Positions 42,898 through 52,091 of a DNA stretch of 64,000 nucleotides are shown one piece after another; the first letter of the stretch is position 1, and each line of letters begins with the position of its first letter. The stretch is from JAXHMM01 sp964528445 (GTDB lineage: Bacteria > Bacteroidota > Rhodothermia > Balneolales > Balneolaceae), in the NCBI GenBank assembly GCA_964528445.1, contig CAZGSL010000001.1, positions 62,001 through 126,000 on the forward strand, written 5' to 3'. A model generated the notes under the pieces. It worked only from the letters and a program-made list of their open reading frames with translations, was not told the DNA's origin and did not search any database. The translations under genes and the position numbers were made by a program.

Positions 42898-44234
42898 TGA
42901 TGCTCTCGTACATCAATGAGATATCGGACCGGATGGAGGAGATGGAAGCGGAGCCCAAGCGCTTCGGCAAAGTCTCGTCCGTCGTCGGCACCGTCATCGA
43001 GGCCACCGGACTGGAAGCCTCGGTGGGAGAGCTGCATACCATTCACACCAGGCACGGTTCGGAAATCAGGGCGGAAGTGGTGGGCCTTAAAAACGAAGTG
43101 ACCCTCCTCATGCCCCTGGACCGGGTGGAGGGAATCCAGGCGGGCTGCCTGGTGGAGTCCACGCCCCGCTCCATGAGCGTGCGCATCGGCGAATCCCTGC
43201 TGGGCCGGGTCATTGACGCCAACGGCATGCCAATCGACAACAAGGGTCCGCTGGTGGATTGCCGGAACTATCCCGTCCACAACGATCCCCCGGGTCCGCT
43301 GGAGAGGGAGAACATCGATGAAGTTCTCTTCAGCGGCGTGCGCAGCATCGACACCTTCCTGACCTTGGGCAAGGGACAGCGGATGGGAATTTTCGCCGGC
43401 TCCGGCGTCGGGAAGAGTACCCTGATGGGAATGATCGCCCGTCACTCCTCGATCGATATCAATGTGATCGCGCTGATCGGGGAACGGGGAAGGGAGGTCA
43501 AAGAATTTGTGGACGACGTGCTGGGTCCTGAGGGACTCCGCCGTTCCGTGGTCGTGGCCACCACCTCCGACAAGGCGGCGATGAGCCGTGTGAAAGCCGC
43601 TTATACCGCCACGGCCGTGGCGGAGTATTTCCGGGAAGAGGGGAGGGACGTCATGCTGATGATGGACTCCGTCACCCGCGTTGCCATGGCCCAGCGTGAA
43701 ATAGGACTGGCCTCCGGGGAGCCGCCCACCACCAAGGGATATACCCCCAGCGTGTTCGCCATGCTGCCAAAAATACTGGAACGGGCCGGAAAAACACCGG
43801 AGGGTAGCATCACGGGACTCTATACCGTACTGGTCGACAACGACGATATGAACGAACCGATAGCCGATGCGGTGCGGGCCATCCTCGACGGACACATTGT
43901 TCTCTCCCGCGATCTGGCGCACAAGAACCACTATCCGGCTGTGGACGTACTGGCCAGCGTCTCCCGCCTGATGGCCAAGCTGGTGGACGACGAAAAACGG
44001 GAGATCTCCCGGCAGGCCCGCGAACTGCTGGCGACCTACCGGGAATCGGAGGATCTGATCAATATCGGGGCGTACGTGGAGGGCAGCAATCCCAAAATCG
44101 ATCGCGCGGTCGGATGTATCGAAGAATTAAACGATTTCCTGACGCAGGATATCACGGAGACTGATTTTGAGACCGACCTGTGGGAGAGGCTGGGACAGAT
44201 CATCGGCTACGAAAATGCAGGTGGGATACAATGA
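42897..44234 (+). CDS. fliI: Flagellum-specific ATPase FliI
   Basis: F1-type ATPase of the flagellar export apparatus. The 445-aa protein has the Walker A motif FAGSGVGKSTLMG (about residues 165-178), Walker B VMLMMDSVTRVAMAQREIG, and the FliI-specific block ASGEPPTTKGYTPSVFAMLP. It starts at ATG 42897 or at the adjacent ATG 42900, coupled to the fliH stop (TGATG), and overlaps fliJ by ATGA. All nucleotide-binding residues look intact. Confidence 0.97.
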   Translation: MMLSYINEISDRMEEMEAEPKRFGKVSSVVGTVIEATGLEASVGELHTIHTRHGSEIRAEVVGLKNEVTLLMPLDRVEGIQAGCLVESTPRSMSVRIGESLLGRVIDANGMPIDNKGPLVDCRNYPVHNDPPGPLERENIDEVLFSGVRSIDTFLTLGKGQRMGIFAGSGVGKSTLMGMIARHSSIDINVIALIGERGREVKEFVDDVLGPEGLRRSVVVATTSDKAAMSRVKAAYTATAVAEYFREEGRDVMLMMDSVTRVAMAQREIGLASGEPPTTKGYTPSVFAMLPKILERAGKTPEGSITGLYTVLVDNDDMNEPIADAVRAILDGHIVLSRDLAHKNHYPAVDVLASVSRLMAKLVDDEKREISRQARELLATYRESEDLINIGAYVEGSNPKIDRAVGCIEELNDFLTQDITETDFETDLWERLGQIIGYENAGGIQ

Positions 44235-44659
44235 AATTTACCTTCAAATACGAATCCCTGAAGAAGATCCGCCGTCACCGGCAGGAGCGGGAGCAGCAGA
44301 AGCTCGCCGCGATACGGGGACGCAGGGCCGGGCTGCAGCAGGAGCTGTCGGCCCTGAGGAAAGAGCTCTCCGCCCCGATGGACGAATCCTCGAGGCGGCA
44401 CTCCGTACAGCATGTGCGCCGCACGTTCCAGCACCACATGAGCCGGTTGAAGCGGTGCTGGAAAATGGAAAAGGAGTTGCTTCAGCTGGAGCAGGAGATC
44501 GAGCGCCAGCGCCAGCGCCTGCTGGAGGCCGACAGGGAGAAGAAAGTCCTGGAAACCCTGGAGGCGCGGGAGAAGATGAGGTTTGTCGAGAAGCTCCAGC
44601 ACCGCGAACAGCTCCGTCAGAATGAGATTGCAACCCAAATGTACAACCAGAGAGGATAG
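44231..44659 (+). CDS. fliJ: Flagellar export chaperone FliJ
   Basis: A 142-aa basic, almost fully helical coiled-coil protein with the family-like start MKFTFKYESLKKIRRHRQER and long Arg/Gln/Glu-rich heptads. FliJ stimulates the FliI/FliH export ATPase and recycles chaperones. The frame is open upstream to 44180, but the ATG at 44231 overlaps the fliI stop as ATGA and begins the FliJ-like sequence, so it is chosen. Position after fliI is the usual one. Low conservation limits sequence-only certainty. Confidence 0.88.
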   Translation: MKFTFKYESLKKIRRHRQEREQQKLAAIRGRRAGLQQELSALRKELSAPMDESSRRHSVQHVRRTFQHHMSRLKRCWKMEKELLQLEQEIERQRQRLLEADREKKVLETLEAREKMRFVEKLQHREQLRQNEIATQMYNQRG

Positions 44660-44665
44660 CAGATT

Positions 44666-45292
44666 ATGGATACCAAACAGATAGCCATATATGCGGGAGG
44701 GTTCCTGGGATCCTTCCTGGTGTTGCTGGCCATCATGTATCTGATCTATCCCTATCTGCATCCCGAACAGGCGGAGGAGGTCGCCTCGGAATATTCCGAG
44801 CTCTCCGGAAACAGTTTTGAAACCGAGTCATACAGCCCGGAGGCGGTGGATGCACTGAATCGGCAGATTACCAATTTGCAGACGACCATTGACTCTCTTA
44901 ACAGCCGCAACAGCAATTATGAGCAGACCATCGATTCGCTGGAAGGCAGGGTCGGGGAGCTGACGACCACGCTCGAAGAGCAAAATACGCGGCAGTCCGG
45001 GGTTGCGGAGGCCGCGTCTCCCGGTGAAGAGGGAGATCCTGTTGATCTGGATGCCGGGGATCCCCGGCAGGTCAGCGAACAGGTTACGGAAGCAAGCAGG
45101 GAAGAGCTGGAGGCGATTTCCAAATCGCTGCTGCGAATGGACGAAGACGCGCTCTCCCCGATTGTCAATTTGCTGGAAGACGAACAGCTCATCAGTCTCT
45201 ACACCACGGGCAGCAGCCTGCAGCGGGAGAAGCTACTTCGCGCGCTGGAGCCCGAGAAAGCAGCGGAAATACTAAAAAAGGTCATGTCATGA
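44666..45292 (+). CDS. MotE-like flagellar protein (MgtE intracellular-domain fold)
   Basis: A 208-aa protein with one N-terminal membrane helix (about residues 9-29, GGFLGSFLVLLAIMYLIY). A coiled-coil periplasmic stretch follows (LNRQITNLQTTIDSLNSR, then EQTIDSLEGRVGELTTTLEE). The C-terminal region resembles the MgtE N-terminal domain (SLLRMDEDALSPIVNLLEDE, LLRALEPEKAAEILKKVM). Proteins with this layout between fliJ and fliK are MotE/FlbB-type motor proteins; MotE chaperones stator protein MotC in rhizobia, and FlbB is a spirochete motor collar protein. The exact role here is inferred. Confidence 0.8.
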   Translation: MDTKQIAIYAGGFLGSFLVLLAIMYLIYPYLHPEQAEEVASEYSELSGNSFETESYSPEAVDALNRQITNLQTTIDSLNSRNSNYEQTIDSLEGRVGELTTTLEEQNTRQSGVAEAASPGEEGDPVDLDAGDPRQVSEQVTEASREELEAISKSLLRMDEDALSPIVNLLEDEQLISLYTTGSSLQREKLLRALEPEKAAEILKKVMS

Positions 45293-47595
45293 ACCATCTA
45301 CTATCCAGTTTGGTACAACAGTTGGGCGGCAAGCAGGCGCTCTCCGCGGGCGATCAGCGTACCGGCGGGAACCCACTCATGCCGGCGTCCTCCGGCGGCG
45401 GTGAAGGGGGCGGAGATCCCTTTTTCCAAACCTACGTCTCCGTGCTGGGAGCCAATGTGAGCGGCGGCGAAGACGCAGAATCCGGATCCACCGGTTCCGC
45501 GAACGGTGGGGGAACTGCCAAAGGGGGAGAGAAAGTGCTGCCCGGAATGGCACTTGCGGCGCCGGTAACGCTGGAGAACGCACAGGAGGGAAAGGCATCA
45601 TCGAATACCGATAACGAAGCATCCCAGTCGTCCGTCCAGGAATCCGGCAAGGTCGGGGAAATCTCCGGCGAGACGGCCGAATCGGGGGAAGCCCGGGAGG
45701 GTGGCGAATCTTCTGACGGGGAGAAATCAACGGAAGCGAAAGAGGAGGAGACAACTCAGAACGCCGACGGCGAAAACGAAAGTGAGGGTGAAAGCACCGG
45801 GAATGAAAAAAAGTCCGCGGACAAGAAAGACCAGCGTACGGAAAAACAGGGAACGTCTGCCGAAAACAGACCGACACTGACGTCCGGCGGGGAAACCGAG
45901 CGTAGTGCGGAAAGCGGCACGACAAACGGCACGGGCGGCGCTGCGGAGGGCGGAGAGAAGAGTTCCGCCACCGCCGCCGCGGAAAGCGAGAACAGCGGCG
46001 AAACCGCCAAGGACGCTTCGGCACAGACATCGGGCAAAAAAGAGGGAGAGACCTCCGCGCGCCCGACGAACGCTTCCGGCCGCCCGACGGAAAACGGTTC
46101 CTCTGAGCCGTCCCGGGAGAGCCGGCCGACGCAGGCGCTTGAAGAGAATGGGCAGAAACTGTCAGCGGAGGAGAAATCGAATGACGCCGGGGAGAAGAAG
46201 GGGGCAGATACCGGCAGCAAGAAGAGCTCCGGGTCCGAAACCGGTTCCCGGAAGCATTCGGCAGCGGCGTCCGCGCAGAAGTCCGGCGGCAGTGCCGCGA
46301 CTGCGAGTCAGGCCGCGGCTGCGAGTCAATCGGCTCCCGCCGGGTCGGCCGAAGGAACACAAAACAGCGGCCGTGCAGTGTCCGGTACGAACAGCTCCGG
46401 AAGCGAGTCCGCCGACAGCGCCAACCGTGCGTCCGCCGGTAGCAGCGGCAATGGATCCTCCGCCGGAGCCCAGGGCCGGAACGCCTCACGCGGCTCCAGC
46501 TCCACCTCGGGATCGGCACAGGCCGCGAACACGCAGGCCGACAGCCGGGGCGGCACGGCAAACCCAGGCCGGACGTCCGGCGGTAAAACGGCGCCTGCAG
46601 CCCCGCGGCAGGGCGAGGTCCCTGACACAGGCGGCGGGGAAACCCGAAAACGTCAGCCGATGGAACAAGCAAAGGGATTGGGAGGAGAACGAAGTTCGTC
46701 GGGAAAACAGGACCAAAACCGTCCAAACCGTTCATCCGGCGGGAATTCCACCATCCGGCAGTCCGGTCCTGACCGGGCTCCTGCGGGCAGTCGGCAGGAT
46801 GGGAAAACGATGGAACTCGATCCCTCCGGGAGCCGCTCCCGCGCCGTAGAACAGAAGAATCCGAAGGAGAGCGGCTTCTCCGGCATGGCCACCGGGGCCA
46901 CTGGCACGAATGACACCGGCCGGCCTGAACAGCAAAGGGCGGTGGGCTTCCAGCCTTTGAATCGGGTCACGGAAGCGGAGAGGGAGTTCTCTCCCTCGAT
47001 GAAATCCACACAGGGGGAGCTGAACCGCTCCTCGCTGGAGATGATGGATACGGAAATGAGCGGAGAGCGGGAATTCGGCGGGAGCGATGACAGCGAAGGC
47101 GGTGAGATGAGAAAGCTGGAGGCCCTGAACACCTCGCAGCTGCGCAACTCATCCGCCGTGCGCCAGAAATTGAGCATGCATATTGCCCGGGCCGTCCGGC
47201 AGGAGATGGTGCAGAGCCGCGGCGGCTCGGAGGCGCAGTGGCAGCATCACAGGTTTGTGCTGGACGACGGGCAGTCGGTGAATGTCTCCTTCCGACATGC
47301 GGAGGGGGCCATCCAGCTGCAGCTGGGATCGGGCAGCGCCGAAATGAACAAGTTATTGCAGCAGCACCTGGGAGAGATCAGGGAGCATCTGCAGCAGGAG
47401 CTGGACGTGGATGTGAACCTGGAATTCCAGGACTTTGAAGGGAAACAGTTTGAAGGAGAACAGTCCGACCGGCCGGGAGATCTGACAAGAACGAGTACGC
47501 CCCTCGAGGGCGAAAGCGAGGGAGAGCCCTCTCCGTCGTCCGCCCCGAAGCAAGTACGGTATATGGGATTTAACACCAACGAATGGACAGCTTGA
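45289..47595 (+). CDS. fliK: Flagellar hook-length control protein FliK
   Basis: Secreted ruler that sets hook length and switches export specificity. The 768-aa protein is far longer than E. coli FliK (375 aa). Residues about 20-560 are low-complexity Ser, Gly, Glu, Ala, Thr and Asn with few hydrophobics, as expected for an extended ruler. The C-terminal Flg_hook domain is clear at about 625-720 (HHRFVLDDGQSVNVSFRHAE, then LQLGSGSAEMNKLLQQHLGE). It overlaps the motE-like gene by 4 bases. The length predicts a long hook if the ruler model holds. Confidence 0.9.
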   Translation: MNHLLSSLVQQLGGKQALSAGDQRTGGNPLMPASSGGGEGGGDPFFQTYVSVLGANVSGGEDAESGSTGSANGGGTAKGGEKVLPGMALAAPVTLENAQEGKASSNTDNEASQSSVQESGKVGEISGETAESGEAREGGESSDGEKSTEAKEEETTQNADGENESEGESTGNEKKSADKKDQRTEKQGTSAENRPTLTSGGETERSAESGTTNGTGGAAEGGEKSSATAAAESENSGETAKDASAQTSGKKEGETSARPTNASGRPTENGSSEPSRESRPTQALEENGQKLSAEEKSNDAGEKKGADTGSKKSSGSETGSRKHSAAASAQKSGGSAATASQAAAASQSAPAGSAEGTQNSGRAVSGTNSSGSESADSANRASAGSSGNGSSAGAQGRNASRGSSSTSGSAQAANTQADSRGGTANPGRTSGGKTAPAAPRQGEVPDTGGGETRKRQPMEQAKGLGGERSSSGKQDQNRPNRSSGGNSTIRQSGPDRAPAGSRQDGKTMELDPSGSRSRAVEQKNPKESGFSGMATGATGTNDTGRPEQQRAVGFQPLNRVTEAEREFSPSMKSTQGELNRSSLEMMDTEMSGEREFGGSDDSEGGEMRKLEALNTSQLRNSSAVRQKLSMHIARAVRQEMVQSRGGSEAQWQHHRFVLDDGQSVNVSFRHAEGAIQLQLGSGSAEMNKLLQQHLGEIREHLQQELDVDVNLEFQDFEGKQFEGEQSDRPGDLTRTSTPLEGESEGEPSPSSAPKQVRYMGFNTNEWTA

Positions 47596-47599
47596 AACC

Positions 47600-48298
47600 A
47601 TGGAAATAACCAACGAGACCCTCGGAGCACAGCAATCGCAGGAATCGCAGCAGCAGCAGAACCAGGCGCAGTCCCTGGGCAACAGCAACCTTGGGAAGGA
47701 GGATTTCCTCCAGTTGCTGGTGGCCCAGATGAAGAACCAGGACCCCATCAACCCGATGGACGGTACCCAGTTCGCGTCACAGCTCGCGGAGTTCAACTCC
47801 GTTGAGCAGCTCATAAATCTGAACGACGGCATGAATCTGCTCGCCGAAAGCCAGCAGATGATGAATACGGGACTCAACAATACGATGGCCGCCTCCCTGG
47901 CCGGTAAATCGGTACGGGCGCTGAGCGACAAGGTGGCGCTGGAGGCCGGCGGAAACGCGGACCTGCAGTTCAAGCTGAACAATACCGCCACCACCGCGGA
48001 GATCGCCATACGCGATTCGGGGGGGAATGTAGTGCGAACGCAGGAGCTGAGCAATCTGGGCAGCGGCGAGCATACCTGGACCTGGGACGGCCTCTCCGAT
48101 GCCGGAAATCAAGCGGCGGAGGGGACCTACTCGGTGGAAATATCGGCCTCAAACGGCGACAGCGAGGTTGATGCACTGACCTATATCGAGGGACAGGCCG
48201 ACCGGGTGAGTTACTCGGGCAATGGAGTTCAGCTGCTGGTGGACGGAATCTTCGTACCCCTGGGCGATGTGGAGCAGATAGGTCTTTCGGAGGAGTAG
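47600..48298 (+). CDS. flgD: Flagellar hook assembly protein FlgD
   Basis: Hook-cap protein, 232 aa. The N-terminal motif LGKEDFLQLLVAQMKNQDPI followed by PMDGTQFASQLAEFNSVEQL is diagnostic. The C-terminal half has the FlgD Tudor/Ig-like repeats with EHTWTWDGLSDAGNQAAEGT and ends in VDGIFVPLGDVEQIGLS. It follows fliK by 4 bp and is needed for hook polymerisation. Length is normal. Confidence 0.96.
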   Translation: MEITNETLGAQQSQESQQQQNQAQSLGNSNLGKEDFLQLLVAQMKNQDPINPMDGTQFASQLAEFNSVEQLINLNDGMNLLAESQQMMNTGLNNTMAASLAGKSVRALSDKVALEAGGNADLQFKLNNTATTAEIAIRDSGGNVVRTQELSNLGSGEHTWTWDGLSDAGNQAAEGTYSVEISASNGDSEVDALTYIEGQADRVSYSGNGVQLLVDGIFVPLGDVEQIGLSEE

Positions 48299-48299
48299 C

Positions 48300-48686
48300 A
48301 TGGATATTCGCCACATAACAGGCAGAGGTTCCCCGGAGGGTCCCCGAAAGGCGGGCGCCCCTGGTTCCGGGCCGGATGCCGCCCGGGAAAGCGGTCCTTC
48401 GTTCAAGGAGGTCCTGAAGCGGGCAGGCGGACTGGAGTTTTCGAAGCATGCGCTCGAACGGTTGGAGGATCGGTCCATTTCCCTGGATTCCTCGGATATT
48501 GACCGGCTGAGCGAAGCGGTCAACCGGGCGGCCTCCAAGGGGAGCAGGGACTCGCTCGTACTGGACGGGGAGAAGGCGTTCCTGGTGAACATACCGAACC
48601 AGACCGTCGTGACGGCGGTGGATATGATGGAGCTTCGCGAGAAGGTTTTTACCAATATAGACAGTACGGTTTTAACGAGACGATAA
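48300..48686 (+). CDS. TIGR02530-family flagellar operon protein
   Basis: A 128-aa protein 1 bp after flgD and 94 bp before flgE. The core KHALERLEDRSISLDSSDID followed by LSEAVNRAASKGSRDSLVLD and FLVNIPNQTVVTAVDMMELR matches the small 'flagellar operon protein' family found between flgD and flgE in Firmicutes, spirochetes and others. Its function is unknown. The first 35 residues are Gly/Pro/Ala-rich and probably unstructured. No membrane segment. Confidence 0.85.
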   Translation: MDIRHITGRGSPEGPRKAGAPGSGPDAARESGPSFKEVLKRAGGLEFSKHALERLEDRSISLDSSDIDRLSEAVNRAASKGSRDSLVLDGEKAFLVNIPNQTVVTAVDMMELREKVFTNIDSTVLTRR

Positions 48687-48780
48687 CCAAAAACCAACAT
48701 GAACCGGGCCGGACCCGCAAGGGAGGCCCACCTGGCGGCCAAACGACAGAGGTCGCCACATAATCCAACGGAGGATTACT

Positions 48781-50400
48781 ATGTCACTAATGAAATCACT
48801 CAACTCTGGTGTGAGCGGGCTTCGCGCCTTTCAGACCAAGATGGATGTCATCGGAAACAATATCTCAAACGTCGAAACCACCGGTTTCAAGGCTTCGCGC
48901 ATCACGTTTACGGAGATGCTGAGCCAGCAGATCGGCTCGGGGCAGAGTTCGGAGTCCGCTCCGAGCTCTGCTGCCAAAGTCGGACTGGGAACCCGGATCT
49001 CCTCGATCGACCGGGACTTCAACCAGGGAGGCTTGCAGGACACCGGGCGCAAATCGGACCTGGCCATCGAGGGGGACGGCTTCTTCATGGTCGAGGACGG
49101 GGAGCAGTCCTACCTGACCCGGGCGGGAAATTTCGCCTTTAACAAGGACGGGTTCCTGGTGGACCAGTCCGGGCGGCAGGTGCAGGGATACAACGCGGGT
49201 TCCAACGGCGAGGTGCAGGCCAGTGGAACCACCGACGGAATCCGGGTGGACTTCGAGAACATATTCAGTCCGCAGGCCACCCAGAACGTCTACATGGCGG
49301 GCAACCTGGGCTCGGAAACCAGCACGAAACAGGTAGTCCAGGCGCAGTCGGCTTTCACCACCAACACGGGTGAAATCGCCGAGGAGGACACGCTGCTCAA
49401 CGATCTGGCCCAGACCACTACCAACTTTGCGGCCGGAGATACCATCGATTTTGAATTCACGCTTAATGATGGGACAAATCAGACGATAACCCATACATAT
49501 GCAGCCGGCGACACCCTCCAGGATGTCGTGGATACGATCAACGCGGGACTCGGGGCCGGAGAAGGCTCCGCCAGCCTGGTTGACGGCATGCTGGTGATTC
49601 GTTCCGCTCAGGCGGGCGACAGCCAGTTCAGCCTGGACAACACGGCGATCAACGGAACCGGCGTGATGACCATGCCCGGATTCCAGGTCGTCGAGGAAGG
49701 GAACACCGGCAACGTCTCCCTCAGCTCGACGGTATACGACGAGCAGGGCAAGGCGCATACGCTGTTGCTGGAATTGACCCAGACCGATGCGAACACGTGG
49801 GAATACGAGGCCAGTTTCATGGACGGTGAGGAGATAACAGCCGGTCAAAACGGCACTCTCACCTTCGACAATACCGGAAACCTGACCAGCGACAATGCGC
49901 TGGCGATGGCCTTTGAGCCGGGTGACGGTGCGAATCCGGTGAACTTTACGCTGAACCTCGGGAATCCGGAGAACGGTTCCAAGGTGACGCAGTTCGCCGG
50001 TACAAGTTCGGCCAAGTTCGTCTCACAAGATGGATTCGCGCAGGGCAAGCTGATCGATTACAGCATCGACGGTGACGGATATGTCAATGGCATATACGAC
50101 AACGGCAAAAACATCAAGCTGGCCCAGGTGGCCGTTGCCGACGTCACCAACTACAACGGCCTGGAAACCCTGGGTGACGGGCTGTACCGAAATACCGTAG
50201 CATCCGGCGATGTCAGCATCAACACGGCTTCGAATCTTTCGGAGACCAAGTTGAATTCTGGCATGCTGGAAGGATCAAATGTCGATCTGGCGCGTGAGTT
50301 TACGGACATGATTACTTCGCAGAGGGCCTACCAGTCCAATGCACGGGTAATCACGACCGCGGATGAACTTCTCGCTGAAGCCGTAAATCTCAAGCGCTGA
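48781..50400 (+). CDS. flgE: Flagellar hook protein FlgE
   Basis: Main subunit of the hook, exported by the type III gate. The 539-aa protein begins MSLMKSLNSGVSGLRAFQTK with the motif VIGNNISNVETTGFKASRIT. It has DLAIEGDGFFMV (the core conserved region) and ends with NVDLAREFTDMITSQRAYQS and NARVITTADELLAEAVNLKR. The central variable domain adds a flagellin-like hypervariable stretch at about 200-300. An AACGGAGG ribosome site is 9 bases before the ATG. The 94-bp gap upstream has no clear promoter. A hairpin follows at 50433-50479. Confidence 0.97.
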   Translation: MSLMKSLNSGVSGLRAFQTKMDVIGNNISNVETTGFKASRITFTEMLSQQIGSGQSSESAPSSAAKVGLGTRISSIDRDFNQGGLQDTGRKSDLAIEGDGFFMVEDGEQSYLTRAGNFAFNKDGFLVDQSGRQVQGYNAGSNGEVQASGTTDGIRVDFENIFSPQATQNVYMAGNLGSETSTKQVVQAQSAFTTNTGEIAEEDTLLNDLAQTTTNFAAGDTIDFEFTLNDGTNQTITHTYAAGDTLQDVVDTINAGLGAGEGSASLVDGMLVIRSAQAGDSQFSLDNTAINGTGVMTMPGFQVVEEGNTGNVSLSSTVYDEQGKAHTLLLELTQTDANTWEYEASFMDGEEITAGQNGTLTFDNTGNLTSDNALAMAFEPGDGANPVNFTLNLGNPENGSKVTQFAGTSSAKFVSQDGFAQGKLIDYSIDGDGYVNGIYDNGKNIKLAQVAVADVTNYNGLETLGDGLYRNTVASGDVSINTASNLSETKLNSGMLEGSNVDLAREFTDMITSQRAYQSNARVITTADELLAEAVNLKR

Positions 50401-50432
50401 TGGCATGAACTGACAACTTAATTCGTCTCTAC

Positions 50433-50479
50433 GCCCGTGCCGCTCCGCCCGGTCCCAAGCCGGGGGGTGCGGCACGGGC
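50433..50479 (+). other. GC-rich hairpin between flgE and motA
   Basis: GCCCGTGCCGC (50433-50443) and GCGGCACGGGC (50469-50479) pair perfectly over 11 bases with a 25-base GC-rich loop that can pair partly too. There is no T-tract, so a factor-independent terminator is unlikely. It may stabilise the abundant flgE mRNA or reduce read-through into motA-fliR. Confidence 0.6.
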
Positions 50480-50512
50480 CCCGGAGGCGACCATAAAGGA
50501 TGTACTGCGACT

Positions 50513-51388
50513 GTGGATAAGTCAACTGTTATAGGATTGGTCGGTGGATTCGCCCTGGTGATCGTAGCTATTGTCACGCAGGGCGATTTTGGTATTTTCT
50601 TAAGTTTATCGGCCATCCTGATCGTGGGAGGGGGCGTTATCAGCTCATCTATCGTCAACTACAGTATCGATGAGGTTAAAAACACCGCCTCCCTCACGCT
50701 GGAGTACCTGAAATCCCGGCAGACCGATCTGCGAACAGATATCGAGCTGATGAACATGTTCGCCCGCAAGGCCCGGAGGGAGGGCCTTCTTCGGCTGGAG
50801 GAGGATGTCCACCACGTTAACAACAACTATCTGCAGAACGGGCTGCAGCTGGCCATCGACGGCACCGAGAAAAACACGCTGATCACCATCCTGGACGACC
50901 AGCTGGAGAGCGCCCGCCGCAACCTGAACAAGAGCGTATCCATCCTCTACAGCATGGCCGAATACTCGCCTGCGTTCGGGATGATCGGGACGGTGATCGG
51001 CCTGATCCTGATGCTGCAGAACATCCAGGACCCCGAGGCGCTGGGAGCAGGCCTGGCCGTGGCGTTGCTGACCACCCTCTACGGCACCGTTTTTGCCAAC
51101 ATGGTATTCATGCCCCTGGCCGGGAAACTGGAATACCTCGGCGAGAAACAGCTGATTCGCAACGAGATGTTCAAATCGGCCGTTATCTCGATCGTGGACG
51201 AGGAGAACCCGCGCCTGATGGAGAACAAGATGCTGAACTACGTCTCCCCCTCCCAGCGGGCCGAATACCGGGCCTATTACAACGAGCACAGCTTCAACAA
51301 GAAGCGAGAGGAGAAGCTCTACGAACACTGGATTAACATACAGAACAACTCATGGCAAGATCTTCAGACAGTTCTGGAAACTGGCTAA
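50513..51388 (+). CDS. motA: Flagellar motor stator protein MotA
   Basis: Stator subunit with four membrane helices, 291 aa. The N-terminus VIGLVGGFALVIVAIVTQGD and the block SLSAILIVGGGVISSSIVNY form TM1-2. The cytoplasmic loop carries the charged contacts for FliG (ARKARREGLLRLEEDV, with Arg and Glu at the places of E. coli Arg90 and Glu98). TM3-4 contain AEYSPAFGMIGTVIGLILML and TTLYGTVFANMVFMPLAGKL with the conserved prolines. It starts at GTG 50513. The ion (H+ or Na+) is not evident. It overlaps motB by 37 bp. Confidence 0.94.
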   Translation: MDKSTVIGLVGGFALVIVAIVTQGDFGIFLSLSAILIVGGGVISSSIVNYSIDEVKNTASLTLEYLKSRQTDLRTDIELMNMFARKARREGLLRLEEDVHHVNNNYLQNGLQLAIDGTEKNTLITILDDQLESARRNLNKSVSILYSMAEYSPAFGMIGTVIGLILMLQNIQDPEALGAGLAVALLTTLYGTVFANMVFMPLAGKLEYLGEKQLIRNEMFKSAVISIVDEENPRLMENKMLNYVSPSQRAEYRAYYNEHSFNKKREEKLYEHWINIQNNSWQDLQTVLETG

Positions 51389-52089
51389 TGACATATGCCG
51401 ACTTTATCACCCTCATGATGATCTTTTTCATCGTGCTCTACACCTTTACGCCCGGCGTGGAGCAAAACAAGTTTGAAGCCATTGTGGGAGCGTTTAAGGG
51501 GAAACAGGGGGTGCTGAACTACGACGCGGTATTCAGCAGCGAGATGCCGGACATCGAGATGCAGCGCGCGAAGAACTGGGAGCAGCTTCGCCAGTACATC
51601 AGCGAACAGGATCTGAGCGACGCGGTGGAGCTGGAGATGACGCCCTCCGGGGTGCGCATCATCCTGGGGGAATCGGTCACGTTCGATACCTATTCGGCCG
51701 AACTGAAACCTGCCGCCCCGCCCATCCTGCAGACGATCCTGCAGACCATCGAGGAGTACGAGGCGGAGGAGCTCCGGGAACTGGAGATCCAGGGGCACAC
51801 CGACAACCGCCCCGTTCGCCCGGGAGCCCGCCAGTACCAGAGCAACTGGGAACTCGGCGCGGCGCGGGCCACTTCAGTCTTGTCCTTTTTTGTCGATAAC
51901 AGTTCCATAGATCCCGCTTTGATCAAAGCCAGCACCTTCAGCCAGTACCGGCCGCGGACCGAGAACGAGACGGTCGAGGGACGGCGGAAAAATCGGCGGG
52001 TGGAGATATTTGTCCGGTATCATATTCCGGAGGAACCGACCTCCCTGCCGGACGGCACACCTGAAGAGCTAACACAAGAATCTGAGTAG
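51352..52089 (+). CDS. motB: Flagellar motor stator protein MotB
   Basis: Stator anchor and ion channel subunit, 245 aa. A very short N-terminus leads to the single membrane helix WLMTYADFITLMMIFFIVLY, with the ion-binding Asp17. The OmpA-like peptidoglycan-binding domain at about 135-235 contains IQGHTDNRPVRPG, SNWELGAARATSVL and FSQYRPRTENETVEGRRKNRRVEI. The ATG at 51352 lies inside motA (37-bp overlap), and the MARSSDSSGN start places the helix at the expected distance. Length is a little below the 260-300 aa average. Confidence 0.94.
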   Translation: MARSSDSSGNWLMTYADFITLMMIFFIVLYTFTPGVEQNKFEAIVGAFKGKQGVLNYDAVFSSEMPDIEMQRAKNWEQLRQYISEQDLSDAVELEMTPSGVRIILGESVTFDTYSAELKPAAPPILQTILQTIEEYEAEELRELEIQGHTDNRPVRPGARQYQSNWELGAARATSVLSFFVDNSSIDPALIKASTFSQYRPRTENETVEGRRKNRRVEIFVRYHIPEEPTSLPDGTPEELTQESE

Positions 52090-52091
52090 GA

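Noticed and set aside
48699..49142. Plus-strand frame overlapping the start of flgE in another frame
   Set aside because: The flgE frame is fully supported; this frame is rich in Arg, Gly and Pro as expected for a shifted GC-rich frame.
50604..50619. GCCGATAA-like sigma-28 -10 box on the minus strand
   Set aside because: Inside the motA coding region, with no TAAA-type -35 at the right distance.
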